In this document: positions 6,439-14,100 of the stretch, in pieces
Position numbering within the stretch: the stretch's first letter is position 1
Layout: every line of letters begins with the position of its first letter
Assembly: GCA_013297675.1 (NCBI GenBank)
Contig: JAAFHZ010000038.1
Coordinates: 1 to 34,248, forward strand
Length of the DNA: 34,248 bases
Reading direction: 5' to 3'
Source: Synechococcales cyanobacterium bin59.metabat.ball.084
GTDB taxonomy: Bacteria > Cyanobacteriota > Cyanobacteriia > Cyanobacteriales > Chamaesiphonaceae
Notes under the pieces: model-generated
Database searches by the model: none
Seen by the model: the letters and a program-made list of their open reading frames with translations, nothing else
What the model was told of the DNA's origin: nothing
Position numbers and translations under genes: made by a program

Positions 6439-6714
6439 ATGGCCGTTCGTCAACGACGTTATAGCAAAGAAGAGTTAGCTCAACGTGGTCAATCACTCTA
6501 TGAATCTAGCATTCAACAACAGGTTGAGGCTGGAAATGAGGGTAAGATTGTGGCGATCGACATCGAAACCGGAGCCTTCGAGGTCGATGAAAATGTCGTG
6601 CCTGCAACTAATCGCCTGTTTGAGCAGTACCCCGCCGCTCAGCCCTGGGTGATTCGGATCGGACATCGTGCCGTTGATCACTTTGGGGCAAGGAGTCTGA
6701 AGAAAAATCCATGA
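6439..6714 (+). CDS. Small protein coupled to clan AA protease
   Basis: This is a protein of 91 residues. ATG 6439 is chosen over upstream in-frame starts because AAGG lies about 10 nt before it and the upstream text overlaps the preceding gene. It begins MAVRQRRYSKEELAQRG and continues with GKIVAIDIETGAFEVDE and a C-terminal WVIRIGHRAVDHFG. Similar short proteins are commonly found directly before clan AA protease genes in cyanobacteria. Its stop overlaps the next start by four bases (ATGA), so translation is coupled. A partner or antitoxin-like role is inferred from position only. Confidence 0.7.
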   Translation: MAVRQRRYSKEELAQRGQSLYESSIQQQVEAGNEGKIVAIDIETGAFEVDENVVPATNRLFEQYPAAQPWVIRIGHRAVDHFGARSLKKNP

Positions 6715-7079
6715 TTTACGGAGTAGTAAATTTACGACGAGAAGCAACGCTGCCCTTGGTTGTCGGCAACACGAACAAGCAACAGAAAGTGATTGATACC
6801 GTAATCGATACAGGATTTAGCGGATTTCTATCTTTGCCATCTTCAATCATTACCGCCCTGGATTTACCTTGGAGTGCTTCAGATATTGTCACATTGGGTG
6901 ATGGGAGCGAAACTCTGTTCGACTTATACACTGCAAATGTAATTTGGGATGGTCAGTACCGCGAGATTTATATTGCAGAATCAGAAACGGAACCCCTGTT
7001 AGGGATGGCATTACTCTACGGTTATCGATTGCAGGTTGATAACGTTGAGGGCGGTATCGTCAAAATTGAAGAACTGTGA
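6711..7079 (+). CDS. Clan AA retropepsin-like aspartic protease
   Basis: This is a protein of 122 residues. The catalytic motif VIDTGFSGFLSLP lies at about residues 28-40, and the second conserved block PLLGMALLYGYRL lies at about 95-107, followed by a basic/hydrophobic tail. This is the compact dimeric retropepsin-like architecture annotated in many cyanobacteria as clan AA aspartic protease. It overlaps the preceding small gene by ATGA and is followed by attC-5 at 7108. Its cellular target is unknown. It is a second, divergent example of the family in the array; the two proteases share little sequence beyond the motifs. Confidence 0.8.
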   Translation: MIYGVVNLRREATLPLVVGNTNKQQKVIDTVIDTGFSGFLSLPSSIITALDLPWSASDIVTLGDGSETLFDLYTANVIWDGQYREIYIAESETEPLLGMALLYGYRLQVDNVEGGIVKIEEL

Positions 7080-7107
7080 TTTCGCATAGTAGCTACTTGC
7101 GGATGCA

Positions 7108-7191
7108 GTCTAACAAACCCATTGCACGCCAACTCACCTGAGCTAATAATCCTAAAAAGTTTTTAGTAGCGGGTGAACGGGAACGTTATGC
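7108..7191 (+). other. attC site 5 (last, partly decayed)
   Basis: This site is 84 bp long. The R'' box GTCTAAC (7108-7114) is intact, but the R' box is GTTATGC (7185-7191), with one transversion breaking GTTRRRY. The L boxes are CCCATT and AACGGG: the C-G pair shared with attC-3 is kept, and an adjacent base pair is now A-C. It is the most degenerate of the five sites and the last of the array, which would reduce recombination at the right end. Confidence 0.8.
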
Positions 7192-7260
7192 CGTCTATTC
7201 TTTGGGTTGTGTCAGTGGTTCTACAGATGCTTATGAGTTCTCAAGATCGGCTAAGCTTGA

Positions 7261-7681
7261 GAGGCTGTCTGAGAACTCAAAAGCTACGCTAGTCGCCTGA
7301 GCATGATACGAATCATAGTTACGTAGATGAATGTTTCTGAAGTTTCTGGCAACACCTCATAATCCTTCGATAAACGACGTGACCAATTTAACCAACCCCA
7401 AGTCCGCTCAACTACCCATCGCTTTGGTAACAGCTTAAATCCCTTCACAATGTAAAAAATGGCATTGACCACTGCTCTCAAATCCGTCGTGCGAGGTCTT
7501 CCTGTCTTTTTATCAGGTGGTAATAAGGATTGTATTAGTTCCCATTACTCATCTGTCATGTCAGTAGGGTAAAATTTCTCCATAGCCCTTGTACTCCTGT
7601 CTATTGGTTATTATTTATGACAGATTAGAGTATTTGGGCTTTCCTGTCACTACGCTATATCTGAAGTTTTCAGACATCCTC
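7261..7681 (-). mobile_element. Internally deleted IS5-type insertion sequence, MITE-like
   Basis: This is a 421-bp element. The left end GAGGCTGTCTGAGAACT (7261-7277) and the inverted right end, read as GAGGATGTCTGAAAACT, differ at two positions. The bases next to the ends are TGA on the left and TAA on the right, which fits a decayed TNA target duplication of IS5-type elements. Between the ends only the N- and C-terminal parts of the transposase gene remain. Full-length relatives are about twice this size, so the catalytic centre has been lost and the element cannot move by itself, although the ends could still be used by a transposase supplied in trans. Confidence 0.75.
7284..7583 (-). pseudogene. 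IS5-family transposase remnant (deleted core and nonsense codon)
   Basis: Read on the minus strand from ATG 7583, the frame starts MEKFYPTDMTDE, then has TAA where family members usually have Gln before [10 protein letters not shown]. It continues [20 protein letters not shown] and jumps directly to the C-terminal block [20 protein letters not shown], ending at TAG 7284-7286. The region with the DDE residues between these two blocks is absent. The fusion is in frame, so the deletion is a multiple of three relative to the parent. This is a clear pseudogene of the IS5/IS1031-like type of transposase. Confidence 0.8.
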
Positions 7682-7759
7682 TAAAATCACAAGAACAAAC
7701 CCTCGCTAATATTCAAGAAATGGCCAAGAGATACAAAAGAGGTTCATAGTCACGCCACT

Positions 7760-9523
7760 CTAACCTTGCCAAAGCTCGATCGTGCCATCAGCGCCACCGA
7801 TCGCGATCGACTTACCATCAGCACTAACCGCCGCCGACATCACCGATCGACCAGGTTCACCCCGCAGAGTTTTACGAGGTTTTTCACGCAGCAAATTGAA
7901 ACCCACATCCTGCGACCAGATTCGCGCCTTGCCATCGACACTGCCCGTAATTAAATACTGACCGCTAGGATGGAACACGCAGGCATTAATTTGACCCGAA
8001 TGCGCCTTGAACTTTTGTAGCGGATCGCTGTTGTGGAGATTAGCCATATCGATACTCCAAAGAACGATCGAACCGCTCACCGTACCAGCTACTACCGTAG
8101 TGGAATTAGGCGAAATTGCCAGAGAGCAAATGCAATTGCTGTTGCCAGTGAGCTGAGCAATAGTTTCACCGGTCTGCAAAGACCACAGCTTCACCAAACC
8201 ATCATCCCCAGTACTCGCCAAAATTTGGCCAGTGTGGTTCAGAGCAATAGCGGCGATCGGCTCTTTGTGCATCATGGTTTTCACCAAGTCGCCGGTAGCA
8301 AGCTGCCACACCCGCACCGTGTTATCAAAACTACCGCTGACTAAAAACTGATTATCGGGGCTAGTGGCCAAAGACCGCACCGAAGCCGTATGACCAGAAA
8401 GATTAGAAATCAACTCACCACCGCTGATATTCCACAGCTTAATGGTTTCATCCCAACTGCCGCTAGCCAGAGTTTTACCATCGGCGCTCACCGCCAAAGC
8501 AAACACGCCCTTGTGATGATCTTGCAAATCGTGAAGCATCTTACCATCGGCCATGTTCCAGAGCTTGATCGACTGATCGAAGCTGCCGCTAATTAAAGTT
8601 TGGTTATCGGGGGTAAAGCTCAGACAGCGCACCCAATCGGTATGAGCCAACAGGGTTTTCTTTAGCTCCCAAATCGGACGCATCCACAGATCGCCGCCTT
8701 CTAGTTCCGCCGCTGTTAAATCTCCCGAAGCCAAGTCTCCAGAAATCGGGTCAATGCCCAGCAAATCACCTGATACCAAATCTTCAGCAATTTTTTCGAT
8801 GCTGGGGGCAGCCGGATCTTTCAAAAAGCCCGAGTCGAAACCCTGCATTCTGGTAGCAGTGTTGCCAGTTAAATCATCGCTGAGGTTAGCCGAGAGTTCA
8901 TCTAAGCCTAAATCTGCCAAACTAAACATTTCTGGGGGCAAATTGTTCATTGCTGTAGCACCCGCTACGCCTGCCATTACTCCACTAGCTCCCAAAATTT
9001 CGTTGGGGTCTAGGCCAGATCTTTGAGAGAGTTTGACGATCGCCTGCTCCAAATACTCCACCCGATTGGGAATTGCCGCTCCATCTAGAGCTTCGACTAA
9101 GTTGGCGATCGTGCCTTCTACTCCCGAAATATGGCTTTGCACCGAGTTCATCAGTCGCTGCTGATCACCCACTTGTTTTTCTAAAGACTGAAAGCTGACC
9201 AATTCGCCGCTAGCCGCCGGTAACTCGGGCTTTTGTGCCGCCATAGTCTGCTTCACTAAGGCCGTAGCAAAGTTCCGCACTTGGACATTTTCTTGCTGAA
9301 AATACTCATTTTGCGCCGTCAAATCTTGAGTCAGCTTCTGCACCCGCCGACTGATTACTCGATCGGCGCGATAGCGGTTAAAAGCACTAGCGACTAAAGC
9401 AAATACCGTGGGTAGCACGGCCGCAATCGGATTTGCAGTGGCCAAAGCGACTACCAGACCGACCAAAGAAGCGGCGATCAGCCCGTATTCGACGTATTCA
9501 AGGGGTTGAGGAGATTGCGACAT
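7760..9523 (-). CDS. Membrane-anchored WD40-repeat protein
   Basis: This is a protein of 587 residues. An N-terminal hydrophobic region (about residues 13-50) contains one or two membrane segments. It is followed by a predicted coiled coil (about 55-170) and an acidic linker with repeated GDLxSGDL units (about 245-275). The C-terminal half (about 285-587) holds seven WD repeats, each ending in a variant of the WD signature: IKLWN, IKLWN, VRVWQ, VKLWS, IVLWS, ARIWS and IELWQ. Seven repeats close one beta-propeller. Such proteins act as scaffolds and no enzyme domain is attached. It is the first minus-strand gene right of the array, and its 3' end is only 10 bp from the putative split gene. Confidence 0.85.
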   Translation of the reverse strand: MSQSPQPLEYVEYGLIAASLVGLVVALATANPIAAVLPTVFALVASAFNRYRADRVISRRVQKLTQDLTAQNEYFQQENVQVRNFATALVKQTMAAQKPELPAASGELVSFQSLEKQVGDQQRLMNSVQSHISGVEGTIANLVEALDGAAIPNRVEYLEQAIVKLSQRSGLDPNEILGASGVMAGVAGATAMNNLPPEMFSLADLGLDELSANLSDDLTGNTATRMQGFDSGFLKDPAAPSIEKIAEDLVSGDLLGIDPISGDLASGDLTAAELEGGDLWMRPIWELKKTLLAHTDWVRCLSFTPDNQTLISGSFDQSIKLWNMADGKMLHDLQDHHKGVFALAVSADGKTLASGSWDETIKLWNISGGELISNLSGHTASVRSLATSPDNQFLVSGSFDNTVRVWQLATGDLVKTMMHKEPIAAIALNHTGQILASTGDDGLVKLWSLQTGETIAQLTGNSNCICSLAISPNSTTVVAGTVSGSIVLWSIDMANLHNSDPLQKFKAHSGQINACVFHPSGQYLITGSVDGKARIWSQDVGFNLLREKPRKTLRGEPGRSVMSAAVSADGKSIAIGGADGTIELWQG

Positions 9524-9571
9524 AGCCCTGATTAATTGCCCTAGGTGTAATTTTTTTTGTGATGCAAATTT

Positions 9572-9961
9572 TTATGGTGCAAACCAATGAGCCATTATAG
9601 ACCCTAAACGAACATTCAAAATACCCACAACCGCACTGCCCACTGCGTAGGCGATCCCCCATGGCCAGCGCTCTGTGAGGAGTTTAACCGTATCCAGGCC
9701 GTAGGTAGAAAAAGTGGTATAGGCTCCCAAAAAACCAGTGGTTAGTAACAAGTAGATCTCTGGTGAGATCAAATTGGTGCGAGTTTCTACTAACCCCACC
9801 AGGAAACCCATCAGCCAGCAGCCGCTCAGATTAATCGCCAAGATGCCCCAGGGAAAACTATTGCCCCAGTTGGCTACAATCCAACCATTGAGATGGTAGC
9901 GGCTCAAGGCTCCGGCGATCGCCCCCAAACTGACCGCGATCGAACCTCTTACATCTGCCAT
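9572..9961 (-). CDS. crcB: Fluoride ion channel CrcB/Fluc
   Basis: This is a protein of 129 residues with four hydrophobic segments, the normal size for the family. Conserved blocks are present: GALSRY near residue 17, the NLSGCWLMGF segment (about 43-52) and GFLGAYTTFSTY (about 76-87), which includes the Phe/Thr/Ser residues lining the pore. CrcB forms dual-topology dimers that export fluoride from the cytoplasm. The gene starts 1 bp after the DUF3177 stop, so the two form an operon. No fluoride riboswitch was recognised upstream. Confidence 0.92.
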   Translation of the reverse strand: MADVRGSIAVSLGAIAGALSRYHLNGWIVANWGNSFPWGILAINLSGCWLMGFLVGLVETRTNLISPEIYLLLTTGFLGAYTTFSTYGLDTVKLLTERWPWGIAYAVGSAVVGILNVRLGSIMAHWFAP

Positions 9962-9962
9962 A

Positions 9963-10556
9963 TTAATCTAGGGCGATCCGACCTTCTTTGCCTAACCGCA
10001 CCACCAAGAAGTAGCCTAAACACACGGCATAAAACGCCAGTGCTGCAATACCCAATGCGCCTAAGGTGCCAACATCAATTCCGCCATGAAAAATATTTTT
10101 GTATGCTAATGGGGGCTGGAACCAGGCTCGGCAATAGTCGCTTTTTAGTAGACTGCCGGAGAAACCGCACTGCATGAACGGCAGAAAACAAAGTGCGCCG
10201 ATGATCGAGTAGCCAGTAATTGCCCAGCGCCAAGCGGTCAATATTAGCTTGATTGGTCTGGGTGGCAGGTCGGTAACTTCGTCATTTACATCAACCCAAA
10301 ACCACAGGGACAGCGGAATCAAAACACGGGCGGCGAATCCGGCAAAAAAAGACAGTTGAGCGCCACCAATCATCAAATACACGGTGATTGCTAGCAGGCT
10401 AGCTACTCGCCAGTAAATGGTCATGAGGGTAATGGCCACTGGCACTTTTTTTACGAATGCCCAAATTAACAGCACTAACGGCATGGCTACTGTCAGGATC
10501 AATGCTAGGCGGAAGTCGAGCCAAATTAGGGGCTGAAACCAAGGGGGGTTAAACAT
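9963..10556 (-). CDS. DUF3177-family cyanobacterial membrane protein
   Basis: This is a protein of 197 residues with about five membrane segments. The text around WFQPLIWLDFRLALILTV, then IYWRVASLL and FAARVLIPLSLWFW, and the C-terminal LGKEGRIALD fits the DUF3177 family, which is almost confined to cyanobacteria. A short Cys-containing loop (FMQCGFSGSLL ... YCRAW) lies between the last segments. The function is unknown. It is directly upstream of crcB and probably co-transcribed with it, but no functional link is established. The start ATG at 10556 is the first in the frame. Confidence 0.82.
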   Translation of the reverse strand: MFNPPWFQPLIWLDFRLALILTVAMPLVLLIWAFVKKVPVAITLMTIYWRVASLLAITVYLMIGGAQLSFFAGFAARVLIPLSLWFWVDVNDEVTDLPPRPIKLILTAWRWAITGYSIIGALCFLPFMQCGFSGSLLKSDYCRAWFQPPLAYKNIFHGGIDVGTLGALGIAALAFYAVCLGYFLVVRLGKEGRIALD

Positions 10557-10644
10557 TTTGCAGATGAGAAATTTCGTTGGTTCTCAGTATAGCTAATGAA
10601 GACCAGAGATTTTGTGGAGGATAGCGATCGGCAGTAATTCTAAA

Positions 10645-10725
10645 CCCGGATGTGGGGGTCTTCCCCCCACGCCCCCGCAGTGGGGGACGAAACGCCTCCC
10701 CCACGCCCCCTGCGTGAGGGTTGAT
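10645..10725. repeat. G/C-run interspersed repeat
   Basis: The segment contains GTGGGGGTCTTCCCCCCAC and then GTGGGGGACGAAACGCCTCC followed by CCCAC, two successive palindromes built on runs of five to six G or C. Similar G/C-run elements are dispersed in many filamentous cyanobacterial genomes. It lies upstream of the DUF3177-crcB operon. No coding or regulatory role is apparent. Confidence 0.6.
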
Positions 10726-10771
10726 CTTGCTGAGTTGCCGCGTTGTCTTTATTGATCAGATTTAAGTTGGG

Positions 10772-10975
10772 TCAGCACCCGCAACTGCGCGACAACGCTG
10801 TATGGTGCTTTTGAATTTGGAACTGTTGAGCGATCGAAGCTTTTGCTGATACTTGATGTTCAAGTTTTTGATGAAAGAGCATTGATTGGATTGATTCAAT
10901 GATTGGGGTGGCGATCACCGGAGGTGCCAGCGAAGCGATCGTTGACAAGAGAGCAAGCCCACCCAAAAAACCCAT
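10772..10975 (-). CDS. Doubtful small secreted protein
   Basis: From ATG 10975 a frame of 67 residues starts with a signal-like hydrophobic segment (MGFLGGLALLSTIASLAPPV) and has a possible cleavage after VIATP. The rest is Gln/His-rich and ends in SRSCGC. There is no Shine-Dalgarno, the region just upstream of the start is part of a palindromic repeat, and no family is recognised. It could be a real small exported protein or chance. Confidence 0.22.
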   Translation of the reverse strand: MGFLGGLALLSTIASLAPPVIATPIIESIQSMLFHQKLEHQVSAKASIAQQFQIQKHHTALSRSCGC

Positions 10976-10978
10976 GTT

Positions 10979-11018
10979 TTCGCTGGTAGGGGCACATTGC
11001 ATGTGCCCTACCAGCGAA
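10979..11018. repeat. GTAGGGGCACA palindromic repeat, copy 1
   Basis: Arms TTCGCTGGTAGGGGCACA (10979-10996) and TGTGCCCTACCAGCGAA (11002-11018) pair with one bulged G around a 5-nt loop. The core GTAGGGGCACA is a widely dispersed palindrome in cyanobacterial intergenic DNA. Confidence 0.7.
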
Positions 11019-11102
11019 TATCAATGTATTATTATCAACCCCAAAGATTTTCAATAAACACAGTAGCCACAATAGACATGGATAGGTTCAATAGATTCTC
11101 AT

Positions 11103-11148
11103 AATTCCATCGGTAGGGCACATGCGATGTGCCCCTACCAATGGAATT
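11103..11148 (-). terminator. GTAGGG palindromic repeat, copy 2, at the end of the TPR-ATPase gene
   Basis: The outer arms AATTCCAT (11103-11110) and ATGGAATT (11141-11148) and the inner arms GGTAGGG/CCCTACC and CACAT/ATGTG give a long stem. It shares its core with copy 1 but has different outer arms. It overlaps the stop codon of the minus-strand gene at 11148 and could act as its 3'-end structure, though no T tract is present. Confidence 0.5.
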
Positions 11149-14100
11149 CATTGACTGCTTTGTGTACTCTGTGGTTCGCCATCAATGGCTGAAGAATCCG
11201 AATTTGGAGTTACCGCTAATTCCAAGGCTCCATTGAGAATTTCTCGCTCTTCCTTGGCTAGTCCCAGCCAGAGGCGTTTTTGTTGGGTTGGTTGTTTTTT
11301 GTAAGCGATCGCCACATTCATCAGGCGCAGGGGCATTTCTAGGACGGGTTTGGTGCCGAGGAGGTTTTGCCACAGGGCTAACCATTCATCGGCGGTGTAG
11401 TCGCTGATGTTGGGGGCGAGGATTTGGGGGAGAGTGGCAATCAGGGCGGTGCTGAGTTCGGGGAGAACTTGGGCTTGTTGATAGATGGTGGCGAGTTGGG
11501 TGAGGAAGGTGGATATTTGCGGTTGTGAGTTTGGTAATGAGAAGCGAGGGATTAGTTCTTCGAGGAATTCTTGGATGTGTCCAGCGATATCATTGGGACG
11601 TGTAGTAAGTTGTTGGATAATTTGGAAAGTTCGTTGCCAAGAACTAAGGGCATCTTCGTAATTGCCCATAACAAATTGCACGACTCCTTTATCGTGCCAG
11701 GAATCATATAGATCTGACTCGATCAAGATCGCTTGGTTATAAAAATTGATTGATTCTAGATATTGACCCCATTTGAAATAAGTAAAACCTTTGTTATGAA
11801 TAGATTGATGGTTTTTAGGGTTAATGGAGATAGCCTGATCATAACTAGCGACCGCTTCTTCATATCTCCCTAAATTATCCAGAGAAATACCTCGATTATT
11901 CCAAGCTTCATCGTCATCGGGTTTAATCGAGATAGCCCGATCATAACTAGTGATCGCCTCTCCATACCTCCCTAAATTGTGTAGAGAGATACCTCGATTA
12001 GTCCAATCTTGATAATCTTCAGGGTTAATAGAGATAGACCGATCGTAACTAGCGATCGCTTCCTCATATCTCCCTAAATTGTGTAGAGAGATACCTCGAT
12101 TAGTCCAATCTTGATAATCTTCAGGGTTAATAGAGATAGACCGATCGTAACTAGCGATCGCTTCTTCATATTTTCCTAAACCACACAGAGAATTACCTCG
12201 GTTATACCAAGCTTCATGGTCATCAGGTTTAATCAAAATTGCCCGACCATAACTAGTGACCGCTTCATCATATCTTCCTAAACCATGCAGAGAAACACCT
12301 CGATTATTCCAAGCTTCATATTTATTGGATTTAATCAAGATCGCTCGATCATAACTAGAAATCGCTTCATCATATCTTCCTAAATTATGTAGAGAAACAC
12401 CTCTCATAATCCAAGCTTCATCTTTATCAGGTTTAATCGAAATCGCTCGATCATAACTAGAAATTGCTTCTTCATATCTCCCTAAATCATTCAGAGAATT
12501 ACCTCGGTTATACCAAGCTTCATGGTCATCAGGTTTAATCAGGATTGCCCGATCATAACTAGAAATCGCTTCCTCATATCTTCCTAAATCACACAGAGAA
12601 ATACCTCGATTATACCAAGCTTCATGTTTATCGGGTTTAATCGAAATCGCTCGATCATAACTAGCAGTGGCTTCTTCATATCTCCTTAAATCATGCAGAG
12701 AAACACCTCGCATAATCCAAGCATCAGAATACCTTTCATCCTCAGCCAAAACCGCATCAAACAGTTCTAGAGCCTCTGAAATCCCCCCTAATTCTAGTAG
12801 ATTCAATCCTTTCAAAAATTGCAATGAAAAGGTTAGCTCAGATTTCTCAACTGATCGATCTTTTTGACTGAGGCTCTCTGATAAGAGCTTCTGAGCTTCA
12901 CTATATCGATCGGTCTGCACCAATTCCAACAGCTCTTGGTAATTTTCTTCAGTCAGCCTTTTGCTATGAAATAATTCTTCTAATGTCTCAGTAGCTAATA
13001 ACTGTTGCTGTTCCTTCAACGCTCGCTGCAAGTCCCGCTGCGAACCAATAAAGCAGGGATCTTCATCGCTCAACAACGCCCGTTCTAAATGTTCATCTTT
13101 AATATATTGACTCCTACCCCGCATCAACTCCAACTGGTTCTTTCGTTCCGAAAGCGGATACCAAATCTTGAGAAACTCCACAAAAATCTCCACCCACTGC
13201 CCCCGCTGCTTTTTCACCTCCAAACACAAACGCATCAACACCTCCCGCAGCTCATAAAAAGACTCGCGCCCATTCTGCTCCGCTTCCACATAACCCAGTT
13301 TCCGCAACTCCCGCAACTGACTCGCCGCCGTCCCCGCATCGATAAAACAGTCCGCCGCAATTTCCTTCACCATCACCGGATGTCGCCTGTCCACCAATAA
13401 CTCCACAATCTTCCGCTGTTGATTGGATAACTCCTTCATCCGCGCTTGATAGTAGGGTGTCAAATCGTCCAGCATCTTCATAAATGCCTCCACCAAATTA
13501 TCCAAAGCATCCCGCGTAATAAACTGCGAAAACAGCATATACACCCGGGGATTTCCCCCCGCTAAATGATGCACCGCCCGCACCCGCGCCCGCCCCAAAG
13601 GCGTTTGTAAAAAACTCGCCAAATCCTCCTGTCCCCCTAAAGTGGCAATCTTCCCCAACATTTCGATCGCTTCTGGCACAGTCAACCTGTCCAGATGAAT
13701 CGGATTAAAAAAGCCAAAAAATGGTTTGGTACGACTTTGCACCGCAGTAAATAACGATGGAGTAGTGGCTAAAATTGTGCAGCACTGCTCCCCTTGCAAG
13801 AAAGACCGAAACTGTTGCTGACCCGCTTCTCCTAAGCCTTTAAACAGATCATCCAGGTTCTCCATGATCAGCAATAGAGTGCGATCGCCGATTGCTTCCT
13901 TCAATAATCGAGTTGCATTGGCCGCCGCTCGATCGATCGAATCCTCGATCGAAATCCGTCGTAACTCCTCTAGAAGCAATTTAGACTGAGTTTCTTCAAC
14001 CGCTAGAGCACGCAAAATCCGACTCACCAAATCTAGCCAGGAATCTACCCCCCATTCCTCCTCCCGCAACCAAGCAATCACGAGTTGATCTTGGAGCGTT

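Larger units (their letters stand above)
1472..7191 (+). mobile_element. Integron gene-cassette array without visible integrase (CALIN), five attC sites
   Basis: Five repeats of 84-85 bp at 2015, 3911, 4771, 5884 and 7108 share the attC architecture. R boxes ATCTAAC/GTCTAAC face GTTAGAC, inner L boxes CCTGTT/AACAGG carry an unpaired G after CCTGTT, and a CAC/GTG plus CCG/CGG stem leads to a variable central loop. All have the same polarity and every gene in the array reads toward the R'' end, as cassettes do. The cut points (G^TT) at 2092, 3989, 4848, 5962 and 7185 define cassettes of about 1.9, 0.86, 1.1 and 1.2 kb. A first cassette of about 0.62 kb is defined if GTTAGATC at 1471 is its left junction. 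High attC similarity is typical of sedentary chromosomal integrons. No intI gene is in the window; it may lie elsewhere in the genome or be lost. Confidence 0.85.
7188..7749 (+). pseudogene. Possible small gene split by the IS remnant
   Basis: A frame from ATG 7188 (inside the decayed R' box) encodes a hydrophobic start, MPSILWVVSVVLQMLMSS. It is interrupted after about 24 codons by the IS remnant at 7261. On the other side, after 7681, a frame reads KSQEQTLANIQEMAKRYKRG and ends at TAG 7747-7749. Removing exactly 7261-7681 joins the two parts in frame into one 46-codon reading frame. This fits insertion into a small gene, but both parts are short and the agreement of frames could be chance. 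There is no clear Shine-Dalgarno. Confidence 0.3.
10557..11147. other. 591-bp intergenic stretch with three repeat elements
   Basis: No confident gene is present. It contains a G/C-run repeat (10645-10725), a doubtful small reading frame (10772-10975) and two palindromes of the GTAGGGGCACA...TGTGCCCCTAC type (10979-11018 and 11103-11148). The second palindrome touches the stop codon of the TPR-ATPase gene. Confidence 0.6.

Noticed and set aside
7235-7278. GAGTTCTCA (7235-7243) and TGAGAACTC (7270-7278), an exact 9-bp inverted repeat across the left IS end
   Set aside because: Part of it belongs to the IS end; the loop is 26 nt and no function is evident. It may be the trace of another IS end but could be chance.
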